Source: Ursus arctos (lineage: Eukaryota; Chordata; Mammalia; Carnivora; Ursidae). Taken from it: a stretch of 64,000 nucleotides of DNA. The notes beneath the pieces are model-generated. The model made no database searches. It saw nothing but the letters and a program-made list of their open reading frames with translations, and was not told where the DNA came from. The stretch lies in contig NW_026622974.1 of NCBI RefSeq assembly GCF_023065955.2, positions 31,031,718 through 31,095,717 of the forward strand. Direction: 5' to 3'. Positions 10,709 to 20,960 of the stretch are shown piece by piece (the first letter of the stretch is position 1; each line of letters starts with the position of its first letter). The position numbers and the translations under genes were made by a program.

Positions 10709-10913
10709 GGGACACCTGGGTGGCTGAGTTGGTTAAGCATCTCTCTTCGGCTCAGGTCACGATCCCAGGGGCCTGGGATGGAGTCCTGCATTGGGCTCCT
10801 TGCTCTGCAGGGAGCCTGCTTCTCCCTCTGCTTGCCACTCCCCCTGCTTGTGCTCTCTCTCTCTCTCCGACAAATACATTTAAAAAATAAAAAATAGATA
10901 AAAATAAATGAAT
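10709..10913 (+). mobile_element. CAN SINE inside the retrovirus
   Basis: Head gggacacctgggtggctgag, cggctcaggtcacgatccca, a CT tract ctctctctctctctccga and an A-rich tail. Flanking perfect 12-bp duplication aagtgttatgta at 10697-10708 and 10914-10925. More diverged than the copy at 8439, so it is an older insertion into the same provirus. Confidence 0.93.
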
Positions 10914-11245
10914 AAGTGTTATGTATATAGTCCAGATTACCACAAAAATGTGACAGGTTTACTAGAAGACATGAGTACTCAAATTGGCACTTTAAATGAT
11001 CCCTTTCTCTCTTTAATGATTGGTTAAACTCCTGGCAGGAGATTTTTGTTAACTATCAAAGCACTCTTACTTGGGTTTCCCTTTCTTCTTGTTATTCTAA
11101 TTTTGTTTTGCTGTTGTCTCCCATGTCTCTCCACCAGGTGCTGAGAGAGCTTCACTTCCATAACCTCAAGCCAACAGATGGTCCTTTCTACTCAAGGAGC
11201 TTCATACAGGTTGTCTACCTGGGATTCTGCTGCCTCTGCCTTTGC

Positions 11246-11350
11246 TTATATATATTTTTATATGTTTATATATATAGTTATACAAGTGTATATATATATA
11301 TATATACACACACAAATATATATATATGTACACACACTTATATATATAAA

Positions 11351-11386
<36 letters not shown>
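11246..11386. repeat. Compound (TA)n/(CA)n AT-rich microsatellite
   Basis: About 140 bp of alternating TA with short CA blocks near 11306-11313 and 11331-11337, the longest pure TA run at about 11354-11385. Expected to be highly variable and able to extrude as a cruciform. Confidence 0.95.
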
Positions 11387-11388
<2 letters not shown>

Positions 11389-11512
11389 TCCCAACTGACC
11401 AATATTGACCCATAGGTAGGGACCTCTCTACGCCCTATTGAACAAGAAGAAGTTACAGAAGATAAGACCTTCCACTGTCTACCACCTTAAAGATTTAAGG
11501 GTCAAATTGTTT

Positions 11513-11525
11513 GGGGGTGGGGGGA
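11513..11525 (+). other. Retroviral polypurine tract
   Basis: gggggtgggggga lies immediately upstream of the 3' LTR start, where the plus-strand primer of a retrovirus is expected. One T interrupts the purine run. Confidence 0.7.
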
Positions 11526-11947
11526 TGATGTGGAGAACAAAGACAAAAGGAAATGTCAATAAATTAAATTTCCTTACAACTTGCAGTCCACTGACAGATA
11601 CTTGAAACCAACAGAGTATGACATTCCTCCAGGACCTCCCAACTGTCTTAATGTTAACACTTCGCTAAAGGCAAAAAGCAACCTTAGCTTGACAATAGCC
11701 AGATTTCCAGGATCCTGAAAAGTCTTCTTCAACATGAAAACCTTTGGAAACTTCCTTTATCTCTGCCCACTCCCCCCACCCACCCTTAAAAATATATAAT
11801 TAATAGGTCTTCACAATCCCAGTACATCTCTTTCTGCCCACAGGACCTATCCCCACACTTCAATAAAACCACCTTTTTTGCACTGAGAACATCTCAAGAA
11901 TTCTTTCTTGACTGTTCGCTCCTGGACCTCAACATCAAATCCCACGA
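11526..11947 (+). mobile_element. 3' LTR of the endogenous retrovirus
   Basis: A direct repeat of the LTR at 6459-6841, starting tgatgtggagaacaaaga. It shares gagtatgacattcctccagg, aaggcaaaaagcaacctta and the polyadenylation region cttcaataaaaccacc. It is about 40 bp longer than the 5' copy, mostly in the region 11770-11850 and near 11875. The terminal CA is mutated to GA. A possible 4-bp duplication, taac at 6455-6458 and taag at 11948-11951, is imperfect. Confidence 0.9.
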
Positions 11948-11951
11948 TAAG

Positions 11952-12640
11952 CACCACAGGTTCCACTGAGCTCCACTGTCCTTATGTTCGTCTACCTTTT
12001 TGTCTTTGGGTATCTCTAAGAACCCCTTAAATTGAATCTGTGTCTTAGAGATCTTTCAGCTCTAATCGACTCTTATTCTGAAGTCCTGTTGATGAAGACA
12101 TTAGGTGAAGGAAGAGGAAGTGTTCTATAATGTTCTGAATTAAATCTCAGTCTTTTAGTGGGCCCGTGTCTCTGGGCTGTGACCTTATATATGTTTTGTA
12201 CCCTTTCTGTTTCTTTCTCTCTCCCTCTTTTTCTTTAGGGAAAACAGGGAGGCCAGACCTGGATTTAGCTAATTATCCTTTTCCCAAGTAAATAAGGTTC
12301 TGAAGTTGTTTCCCTCAGGAACAAGTTCTTTCTCATGCTCTGGACATATTTCAAAATGGTTACTTTCCCCTACCCCCCACCAGAAACACGAAGGGATTTG
12401 TCCCTGATCTTCACCATGAGAAACTAATGGGATTCCTGGAGGTAAAACCCACGAAAGTGCGGAGGTCTCTTTACGACAGCCCCCAGGAGTTTCTCACTCT
12501 CATGCTACTTAGTCCAGACTAAGCCTTCAACAATTTGTCCAAATTATTTAAGTACTCCAATCGCTTTATGGCTATATCTCCTGTTCTAGGTAAGCTGATC
12601 TGAGTTGAGATTCTCTATATCAACCTTTCTCTCCAGATTT
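11952..12640 (-). mobile_element. Old LINE-1, 5' region (segment 4)
   Basis: Resumes antisense L1M 5'-side sequence after the provirus, with aaatctcagtcttttagtgg and ctctgggctgtgacctta recognisable. It is the continuation of 6317-6458 and shows that the retrovirus inserted into this L1. The far end fades into unrecognisable sequence, so 12640 is approximate. Confidence 0.5.
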
Positions 12641-13789
12641 CAGGGCTTACTCTGCACTCTAATTCTCTAATGGGTCCAAGAAAAGTGGCTTATGTCTTCA
12701 GTTTGTCATGCGAGTAACGACTTCCAAGCTCTTACTACATCAGAGCTGAAAGTAGAACTTCACAGCTTCTCTACCACTGATTGTTTGGATTGCAATGAAA
12801 GGGAAACCTACAGCTTCCATATTTTTTCTTCTAAATTCTCCCTGCCCTACACCATGGGATTAATGGCGAATTTATTTTCAATATCTTTAATTCTTAGCAT
12901 TTTATTAGTCTCTCCCTTGGTGGTAGGGGTGGGGAGTTTTCCTACAATTGTACATTTCAAAATATAACCGAAACATTTTTTGCAAAGCAGAAATTACAGT
13001 CAAAATATAAATACTAAAGTGTGGTTTGTCATGTTTTAAAATTTAAGAACATAAATTAAAACCCAAGGAATAAAACAAAACCAGGGCTGTCCTTATTTCT
13101 CATTTTATTGCTCATCTAAATTTTACGGACTATTTAGCAGATAAATACTACTGACTGGTGACACAAGAAGCAGTAAGTACTCACAGAAATAGGTTAATAA
13201 ATACTGATTTTTTAAAGTAATTCATCTGTATAAACTGTTTATTGGTAGAAATGATAAAGCTAAAGACTGTGTTATTTTTATCCTATGGATTATTATGCAG
13301 ATAATAAAATTCTAATTCCTCCTTGTAAGAGAATAGGAATGTGCAGCTTTTATTTCTTCTCAGGGAGGTAATATTTTACCATCTTGTGTGTCATTGTCCT
13401 TAAGAGTAATATATCCATATTCACTTCAGCCTATGAAATTTTACATCTAACTTTTGTACAGGTAATGCATTCATATGATTCCAAAATTAACGTAGAGAAT
13501 AAAATGTCTCCTCATCTTTATCTCTATTCTTTTGGCATCTGTTCCTATATATTCACTCTAATTAGTATTTAGGTACAAGTAAACAAAAAATCCAATATTC
13601 GATCACAGATTTTCTTAGTTTCGGCCTAAGTAATTAAAAAGTTGCATTCCCATTAACCGAAATGGGTAAGACTTTAAGTAGTGCAGACTGTGGGAAAAGT
13701 TCAGAAATTCCTCTTTGGATATTTATGTTTCAGATTCCTACAAGATATCCAAGAAAATAGATTGAATAGTCAATTGGACATGTGTCTGG
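12641..13789. other. Unique AT-rich DNA, no feature seen
   Basis: No repeat that I recognise. Open frames reach about 90 codons (12692-12967) without any familiar motif or codon pattern and are taken as chance. Confidence 0.45.
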
Positions 13790-14230
13790 AGACCACCACA
13801 GAAACTCAGGTTAGAAACATACTTTTGAGAGTAATCATCAGTCATTAAATGGTACTTAAAGTCATGAGACTAGATGAGATCACCGAGAGAGAGTGTATTT
13901 GACAAAGAGAATGAAGACTTGAGCACAAGCGCTGCGTAATTAAGCATGAGGACAGGGCAAGCTGTAGAGACGGAGATGGGAACAAGTGGCAGGAAGAACA
14001 TTAGGAGAGCATGATTTGCTGGAAGCCAAGGGAAGAAATAATTTAAGGAGAAAGGGATGATCAGCTGGATCAAATGCTGCTGATGGGTCAGGTGATGCGA
14101 GAACCCGAAAATGATTCTTTGACTCAGCAACTTTGAAGTCATTAGTGATCCTGACAAGAGACATTTCAGTGGAGAGATGGAGGTAAAAGTGATGCTGGAG
14201 CTTACTCCAACTCTTGATCTTAATCAAGAA
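13790..14230 (-). mobile_element. L2 (CR1-like) LINE, reverse-transcriptase fossil
   Basis: Read on the minus strand this is L2 ORF2. One frame (13940-14338) contains residues resembling the L2 RT block around 'LVRITNDFKVAES' and 'SAAFDPADHPFLL', corresponding to the conserved 'LDLSAAFDTVDH' motif A region, in which the aspartate of motif A reads 'P-DPSAAFD'. A second frame (13870-14157) continues the same protein and ends in NTLSLGDLI, just before the motif C region. The frame change between the two shows a frameshift. An ancient dead copy that is unusually readable. Confidence 0.8.
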
Positions 14231-14849
14231 AGAATGGAAGAAATAGATAAAGAGATACCCAATACAATACTTTTTGTTATGATAATATTTTTCTCTTCTA
14301 ATTTTCTTCAGTCTGTCAGTTCCATTTAGGTGATCCACTAGCTTGATTAAAGTGATGAGCTGATGGTGCTATATAATCCCTCTTGACCTGGAATCCACTC
14401 TCTCTTTAGAAAAACTTCTGCACCTACAACATGTTTCCCATAACTAGTCTTCTGCCCAGGCTGGCTTCATCTCCTGGACTGTGTCCCTCCGTCTCTTATG
14501 CAGGGTGTAACCTGCTGCATCAGGAGACAGTCCAGTATTTTCCAGGCTTTTAGCATTGCCTCTCTTTGCTTTCAGGGATATGGTACTACTTTCCCCACAA
14601 GAGATAATGTGTGTCCTCAGTGGCCTATTTTTATCATATCTGCATCATATCTAGAAAGTCTTTGGCATAGGAGGTATAATAATTCATTGTTTACATAGTG
14701 TCTAAGACTGATGTAATTTTCCCGCTCATTTTAATTTTTTTTTGGTAATTTTTGTTCAGTTTGCAGGAGGAAGGCAAAGAGATAATGATCATCTACGTTC
14801 ATGTCACACTTCTGTAAATTTGGCTCTCTAAAATGATATTTCCATTACT
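14231..14849. other. Unique DNA, no feature seen
   Basis: Nothing recognised. The longest frame is 66 codons at 14498-14698 and has no recognisable motif. Confidence 0.45.
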
Positions 14850-14990
14850 ACATGACTGATCTTGGGCAAGTTACTAAACTTTTCTAAAACTCAGTTTCCC
14901 TATCCACATAGTGCGTGATGACACATAAAGGGTTACTGTGAAAATTTAAGTGCTTGGCACAAGTTAAACTCTCATTAAGTTTCTGCCACT
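14850..14990 (+). repeat. MIR SINE, core and 3' part
   Basis: The words tcttgggcaagttactaaac and aaactcagtttccctatcca are the MIR core, followed by gtgcttggcacaagttaaac. The 5' head is missing or unrecognisable. Confidence 0.8.
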
Positions 14991-16059
14991 TTGAAAACAC
15001 ACAAGGATATTCAAGATCTATGAGCATCACTGTGTGTCTGTATTGGCAATCCTAAAGGCATCTTTAAACACTGGGAGAAGACAGGTTGATTGAACATACA
15101 ACGTAAAGAAACAGTTTTTTCCTTATTTCAGACAAGCATTAGGAGGAGGTACAAAGAGGTACATTTTATTTTTAAGATTTAAAAAAAAACAGTTCTGGAA
15201 AAATCTGCCAAATTTTTGCTATAAATTGGACAGTTTGCAGAATCATGTTACGATGATTAAAAACATGATAGCAGAACACCAGGGGCAAACTGCTCTTGGA
15301 TTCTGTGATTAAAGGAAACATTTTTGTGTAGTCCTAAAGTTAATTTCGAGTACTTCCAATGCCTTTAGGCATATGACAGAATAATGTAAGGTCACCAGCT
15401 TTAAAGATAGCAGTCATCACCAAATCCAATTTCTTCATGCTGACTGTAATTTAGTTGTTTTTCCTTGAAGAACTGTTCTAATTCAGGGAATTAATAACCA
15501 CAGCATAGTATTTAAACCTTCCTGCCTTAAAAATTATGTTGCAGCTCTGCAGTGAATGTAAAATATTAGGAACATTTTTTTTAATTAGAGAATTTTAGAA
15601 AAATAAAAATTTACATTGTGCATCTTATTTTTAAATTGTTCAACATTAAATGGCCCCAAAAGCGCTGACTTTTGTTTTATTCAACATATTAATTCATTTT
15701 CTCACATATTTAGGAAAGCAATTTTGTTTTTAATGTCAACAATATTAAACAGTTTTGAAACTGAAAGCAAAAATCTTTCTATTGCTGTATTTAGAAATAT
15801 TAGCATATCACAGTTATGAGATTCTGATTTTTTCAAAATAATTTCACTTTTAAAGTTTCAAAATATTTACATGTAAAAAAGTTAGGAGAAAAGGAAAAGT
15901 GAGGGAAAATGGAGATTCATGCTTTAATCTATCTATTATCTTTTAATCTATTAATCTATCACTTATGGAATGGCTATTCTTTGCAAGTGCCTAAACTATG
16001 CAAAAGAATTTACTATCTTATGGAAAAGTCAGTAAATAAACAGATAATAAAACAATTTA
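14991..16059. other. AT-rich DNA, possible L2 relic at the right end
   Basis: Mostly unrecognised sequence. At 15950-16050, text such as ctttgcaagtgcctaaacta followed by aaataaacagataataaaac resembles antisense L2 3' sequence, but the match is weak. Confidence 0.35.
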
Positions 16060-16205
16060 GGGGCACCTGGGTGGCTTAGTCATTAACTGTCTGCCTTCAG
16101 CTCAGGTCATGATCCCAGGGTCCTGGGATAGAGCCCTGCATTGGGCTCCCTGCTTCTCCCTCTCCAGGTCTCCCTGCGTCTGCTCTCTGTCAAATAAATA
16201 AAATT
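16060..16205 (+). mobile_element. CAN SINE, short form
   Basis: Head ggggcacctgggtggcttag, cagctcaggtcatgatccca, then a shortened body ending ctctgtcaaataaataaaat. About 50 bp shorter than neighbouring copies because much of the CT-rich middle is missing. No clear target duplication. Confidence 0.9.
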
Positions 16206-16412
16206 TAAAATAAAAATTTAAAAAATTGCTGTCACAGAGGAAGTTCTTGGAGATGAGAAAAAAGAGACCCAGACAAAGGAGGGAGAATAACTGTGGGTGC
16301 ATAGAAATGGCTTTCCAGATCCCGGTGCTGCATGTTGGATGTGATGAATATAAAGATATATGTATATAAATAGATAGACGTTTGTTTTTATCTGGAAAAA
16401 TTATTAACTTTT

Positions 16413-16612
16413 TTAAAAAAGATTTTATTTATTTATTTGACAGAGAGAGAGACAGCGAGAGAGGGAACACAAGCAGGGGGAGTGGGAGAGGAAGAAGCAG
16501 GCTCCCAGCGGAGGAGCCTGATGTGGGGCTCGATCCCAGGCCCTCCCAGGCCCCTGGGATCACTCCCTGAGCTGAAGGCAGACGCTTAACGACTGAGCCA
16601 CCCAGGTGCCCC
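16413..16612 (-). mobile_element. CAN SINE
   Basis: Antisense copy from aagattttatttatttattt to gagccacccaggtgcccc. It has a small duplication in the head (ccaggccctcccaggcccc near 16537-16555). Possible short flanking duplication taactttt/taaccttt at 16405-16412 and 16614-16621. Confidence 0.93.
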
Positions 16613-16621
16613 GTAACCTTT

Positions 16622-17834
16622 ACTACCATTTACTGCAGAGATTTACACGGACTTCTTAAGTGGTCCATGGCCACATAGCTGCCACCCTCTAGAAGAAGGG
16701 TGATAGACCTACATATGAAGGTGATGGCGGAGGCATCGTATCCCCTTCTCTTTCATCATATTGCACACATTTCTATTTACACATGGAGAGTCATTCTAAG
16801 CAGAGGACAAACACAACTATCCAAAGATTGAGAAATACAAATGAGCAAATTCATTCAGGAAGCTCTGAACCATCCGATGCTATAGAAATGTAGGGAAAAT
16901 GCATATGAGTAAGGAGATGCAGTGGAAGTACAATTATAAATGTTGTGGTATCGATATTAAGGCATAATTTTTCCACCTTTGCCTGTCTCTCCATTCAAGA
17001 AGCTAGTGGGCTCTGTGCTCATTGTTTTGGGGTGGGATATGGTAGAGAGGAAAACAGGACAAGACCTGTAAGTCCTTATAATTTTTATTTCCAGAACCTA
17101 TATGCATCAATTAGGGAGAGGATTCCTTGTACAAATAATAGATATTGAAGGAAGCCAAGGGAAGCAGGAGGCTCCCATCTATAACTCCCCCAAATAGAAA
17201 GATATCCCCTGAACTGTAGAGAGAACAGAAGGTGGAAAGATACATAGAGCATAGAGCATAGAGAGAGGAAGGGGAAAAGTAAGAAAAACATGGAGAGAGA
17301 GAGAGAGAGAGAGAGGTGTTTGGTGGGTCTTATGAACAGGACAGCCTTCTGGCAGATCACAGGCAATCTAGCAAGTCACCACAAAGAGGTGTGTGGTGTG
17401 TCTAGGAAGATGGAGCCCTGGACAATTTCTCCAAAATACTCTGTGTTCCATCCAGCACAGAATAGTTCAAGTCACTGGACCTGGAGCTGCCCGACCGACT
17501 GGGTGATATGTATTTCCTTGTCAAACTACTGCAGCAAAGCCAAGGAGTACATTGTCCTCCTTTCCTCAGCTCTTCTTGCCTTAACACTACACAAGACTCT
17601 AGTACTACAACAGATCCCCGGGAGGTGAGTATGGGGAGTGGTGACGACCCTTAAAGGAACTGAGACGTTTCACCCACAACAATAAAATAGAGACAATAAT
17701 TAAGTTGAATTATAGAAAATTAAGTTGATTTTGAGATCAGATATTTAATAGTAATTGCATAAGGATTTTGGACTTAATCTGGGAAGTAACTGGGAACCGT
17801 TGTAGGAGTTTAAGTGCAGGAATTTAACATCATG
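16622..17834. other. Unique DNA with a GA microsatellite
   Basis: No recognised repeat besides the GA tract. A short echo agagcatagagcatagagag lies near 17246. Open frames up to 112 codons (17290-17628) begin inside or beside the GA tract and look like chance. Confidence 0.45.
17292..17315. repeat. (GA)12 microsatellite
   Basis: Pure GA dinucleotides in a purine-rich neighbourhood. Confidence 0.95.
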
Positions 17835-17882
17835 GTTCTTTTCATTTCTTCTCTTTTCTTTTTTGGAATTCCAATAGTGTAT

Positions 17883-17982
17883 TAGAAAGAATGTAGACAT
17901 TAAAAAAAAAAATCCCCACACTCCTGAACATAAATTGAAGCTTTCAGCCTGGGACAAGCTGAATCAAAAAAAGAAAAAAGAT
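17883..17982 (+). mobile_element. Possible 100-bp retroposed insert of unknown origin
   Basis: A perfect 12-bp direct repeat ccaatagtgtat brackets it at 17871-17882 and 17983-17994. The inserted segment ends in an A-rich run (caaaaaaagaaaaaaga) right before the second repeat, the layout of a target-primed retroposition. The body is not a family that I recognise. Chance repeat or a local duplication remains possible. Confidence 0.45.
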
Positions 17983-18599
17983 CCAATAGTGTATCAAGAT
18001 TTTTTTCATTCATCTGCCAAATGTGAAATTGATCTAAATGTAGACTCTCGAGCAACAGTGTACAGCCTTCCTTTGTCCTCCGTGCTAAGAGATGTAAAGG
18101 TTAAGGTCAAACGATACCAAACGTAGAGGCTTCAAAACCATCCATGGTAGGGCATTCACTAGTTTTAGCTAAGATACATCTGCAACACTGACACGTGATT
18201 ACTTAGAATAACGTGGAGTACATTTTTTGACAAATAAAATGTTAATGGAATAATCCTGGAGGATATACCGAAGGAACAAGTTACCAGTTTAAGGTATCAA
18301 ACTATTTGTTTCATTAGTCACTTGAGTCCATGTTCTAAAATCTAAAATTTAGTTATCTTTCTTCTAAGCCAAGAGCTTCCTATCATGTCAGTATCTATAT
18401 TATGAAGTAAAGGAGACTGAGGAGAAATGCTTTTATTTATCACAAGGGCTGTATCAACTGCCTGGGGCCTCAGCAGCATCACGGAAGTCTGGGAAAAGTT
18501 CATGCGTAAAGTTATTGCCTTAGCTGACTTAAAATTGCCCCATTCAATGGTCCATATCAACCCTTGGTGAAGCCTTTAAAAAAACAAACAGGTTGAAAA

Positions 18600-19330
18600 A
18601 TGGGTTAACAGAGGCAAATACAGCATCTGCCTTTAGAGCTATCAACTCAGGAATTCTCTCAATTACGAAATCTTGCAGAGAAGTTATTTTTCTTTCTCAA
18701 AATCTGGTGATTTTTCTTTCCCAAAATTCCTTACTCCAGAGCTGGCACCATCATTGTCTTGTGACTCATCGTCTGCTCCCTCTACTTCTGAGAAATCTAC
18801 ATCCTAATCACACCCATGTTGTTCATCATCTCAGAGAAATGATCAAAATTCAACGTGTCTTCATCTGAATCACCTTCCCAGTCCTTCCAATATTAAAGTC
18901 CACACTAAGCCAACTAGATTTTGCCCTGTTTTTGGTTAACCTTGGCCATGACTGCCCAGAGTCACCTTTTTTGTAAACAACATAAAATCGATCTGTCCAT
19001 TCTTTTATGTTTAGAATCATTTGGATCAATCCAGTGAAAAAGATCAACTTAATGTAAATGTTTAAAATTATCACTTCCTCTAAAACAACTAACGTAAGTG
19101 TGGATTTTTCAAAATCTCCATTAACATCTTTACTGTCTTCAACACAGAATTTAACGAAGATGTAGTCCCCTCGATCATACCACTTTGCAGAAGCAGGCTG
19201 CGCGGTGAACCCAACAGGGGTACAGGTGAATGGGTAGACCAGGGCCTCTCCAACTGTTCTTGCTTCGCTCAGGCTACAGCAGTGGTGGACTCCCCATGAG
19301 TCCCCGGAATGCACCACGGAGAGAGCACCA
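18600..19330 (-). pseudogene. PTGES3P: Processed pseudogene of PTGES3 (p23 HSP90 co-chaperone)
   Basis: The minus strand encodes a protein closely resembling p23, the HSP90 co-chaperone also described as cytosolic prostaglandin E synthase. Recognisable blocks are QPASAKWYD at the N-terminus, FCVEDSKDVN, GQSWPRLTK and the acidic tail before a stop at about 18731-18733. The coding part runs about 19204 to 18731 without introns, so it is a retrocopy. The initiator ATG is lost (the position reads CGC), a one-base deletion shifts the frame after residue SVDFN, and a premature TGA appears in the acidic tail. Upstream text to about 19330 reads like 5' UTR. The 3' UTR goes at least to 18600 and perhaps much further left, to a T-rich stretch at 17835-17864. 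No clear target duplication was found. Confidence 0.88.
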
Positions 19331-19823
19331 ACTCTGGTCTTGAGATGAGGAACGTCTCCGCGTCACTATTCTCTATAGAGGATTGTCCGTGAAGGAGATA
19401 TCAGATGTTAAATATGGCAAAACATGCTTCCTGGTAAGTGGAAAGATGCATTCTTTATTGTACGGTAACAAAATTGGACCTCAACTCTATAAATCGGTAT
19501 CTTCTTGAGGTTGTTTATAGTGTTGTAGAACTTGAGGTCAGCAGTGCCAGAGTGAGGTGAGTCAGCTGGCTGTGTATTTTTCTCCAAACGAAGCACTGGA
19601 GGGGCTGATTACATATGGATTTGGGGTTTGAGCAAAAGAGGGGAAAATGAGTTGAGAATATTGGCAAGGGTGTTATATTAATGATGAGCCACAGAAGTTA
19701 CTCAGTAAGAAGGGAAGTGTCAAAGAAAACTTGAACCAGAGTTTAGCAGGCAAGGAAGACCCTTAACTCGCTACCAGGGAGAGAAACTGAACTCTACTCC
19801 CCTGAACCAAAAGGTAGGAGGGA
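19331..19823. other. Unique DNA, no feature seen
   Basis: Nothing recognised apart from a possible beginning of the pseudogene's flanking duplication, which I could not locate. Confidence 0.4.
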
Positions 19824-20037
19824 GGGGCGCCTGGGTGGCTCAGTTGGTTTAGTGTCTGCCTTTGGCTCAGGTCATGATCCCAGGGTCCAGGGATCAAGCC
19901 TTGCACGAGGCTCCCTGCTCAGCATGGAGTCTGCTTTTCCCTCTCTCTCTGCCTCTTCCCCCCACGCATGCTCTAGCTCTCGCACTCTTTCTCTCTCTCT
20001 CAAATGAATAAAATGAAAAAAAAAATCTTAAAAAAAT
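19824..20037 (+). mobile_element. CAN SINE (older subtype)
   Basis: Head ggggcgcctgggtggctcag, ctcaggtcatgatcccaggg, a long CT tract and an A-rich tail. Duplication aaaggtaggaggga (19810-19823) and aaaggtaagaagga (20038-20051), two mismatches in 14, both A/G changes. Confidence 0.94.
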
Positions 20038-20839
20038 AAAGGTAAGAAGGATTTAAGTGCTGAGGTAAGTTAGTGAAAAAGTACTGGGGGTTAGTTAGTG
20101 GCATGTGTCCAGTACACTGAATCATTCCTGAGTTTGAAAATGTTTTTCTTTGTGATCAAGGCGCCTGCCTTTGCTAATAGGCACTTATCAAGTTAGGCTT
20201 CTGTCCTCCAATGGGAGATAGGGGTACTAACTTTCTTGATGATTAGATTTCAAATAGATGACTCCCAGGTCCTTGAAAAAGACATTGCTGGGTTGTAAAA
20301 TTGGGTGGAGGCTGGGATAGGATTTACCCACATTTCAAAAGGGCAGAGAAAGAATTTATCCTTACAAGCATTGAAAGTAAATGTTCTAAGAAGGGAGGTT
20401 AAGGGCCTATAGTCAGGAAGAAACCTCCCTAAAATTTAGTCAGCTGGGAAGAATGTCAAGGCCATCTTTGTCAGAGTGAGTAGAAAAGGTGGTGAGAGAC
20501 TCAGAAAACACATCAGGATAAATGGATTACAGCTCCTTATTTGGTCAAATAATTTTAGGTGGTAGCCTACTCTTGGGAGTTAGGAAACATAGGTCTTAGA
20601 GAGTAGTGACTTTTTTTTTTTTTTTTTAATCCTGTGACAGTAATCTTTTCTGCTCCAGGAAGGAAAGAAGTTGGTATGCTAGAAACAAAAGTGGGTTGAT
20701 ATAAGGCAATCTGACATTTGTTCTCGGAATTTCTATGGCCCTTTTTATACTGGAGTGAATCCTTTGAAGCAAGGAAATTAACTTTGTAAATTGTGCCATA
20801 ATCAGTAAACCTCAAGAAAAAAGGGAAGGAAATAATCAT
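20038..20839. other. Mostly unique DNA with a weak antisense L2 piece
   Basis: At 20250-20340, gatgactcccaggtccttga corresponds to the antisense of a common L2 ORF2 segment. The rest was not recognised. A 15-T run lies at about 20610-20627. Confidence 0.4.
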
Positions 20840-20960
20840 TTAGGGTACACATACCAAGTATGAATAGATGTTTGATATTTTCTCGTGCATTATTTCACTT
20901 AGTCTTCACAATTCTTAGAATTAAGAAAGAATTAATCCATATTTATGGATGAAGAAACTA
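20840..20960 (-). repeat. MIR SINE
   Basis: Antisense MIR landmarks: cacttagtcttcacaattct and atggatgaagaaactaaatc, equivalent to 'cattttacagatgaggaaactgag'. Fragmentary and diverged. Confidence 0.65.

Larger units (their letters stand above)
6863..11512 (+). pseudogene. Degenerate internal region of the endogenous retrovirus
   Basis: About 4.65 kb between the two LTRs, including two SINE insertions. No long frame survives. A pyrimidine- and proline-rich stretch at about 7740-7970 is placed where gag would be. A short relic of the reverse-transcriptase/RNase H junction is visible at 10279-10420. Near 11125-11225 and 11400-11500 lies sequence expected to correspond to env or the 3' leader, unrecognisable as protein. 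The region is shorter than an intact provirus, so deletions have occurred. The pol relic looks class I (gamma-like), although the primer site looks lysine-type. No product can be made from it. Confidence 0.7.

Noticed and set aside
17290..17628. 112-codon frame beginning in a GA microsatellite
   Set aside because: Starts in simple repeat, overlaps an opposite-strand frame, and shows no family resemblance.
18850..19317. 155-codon minus-strand frame as an active p23 paralogue
   Set aside because: The native start codon is missing, a frameshift replaces the acidic tail, and no introns are present; it reads as a processed pseudogene.
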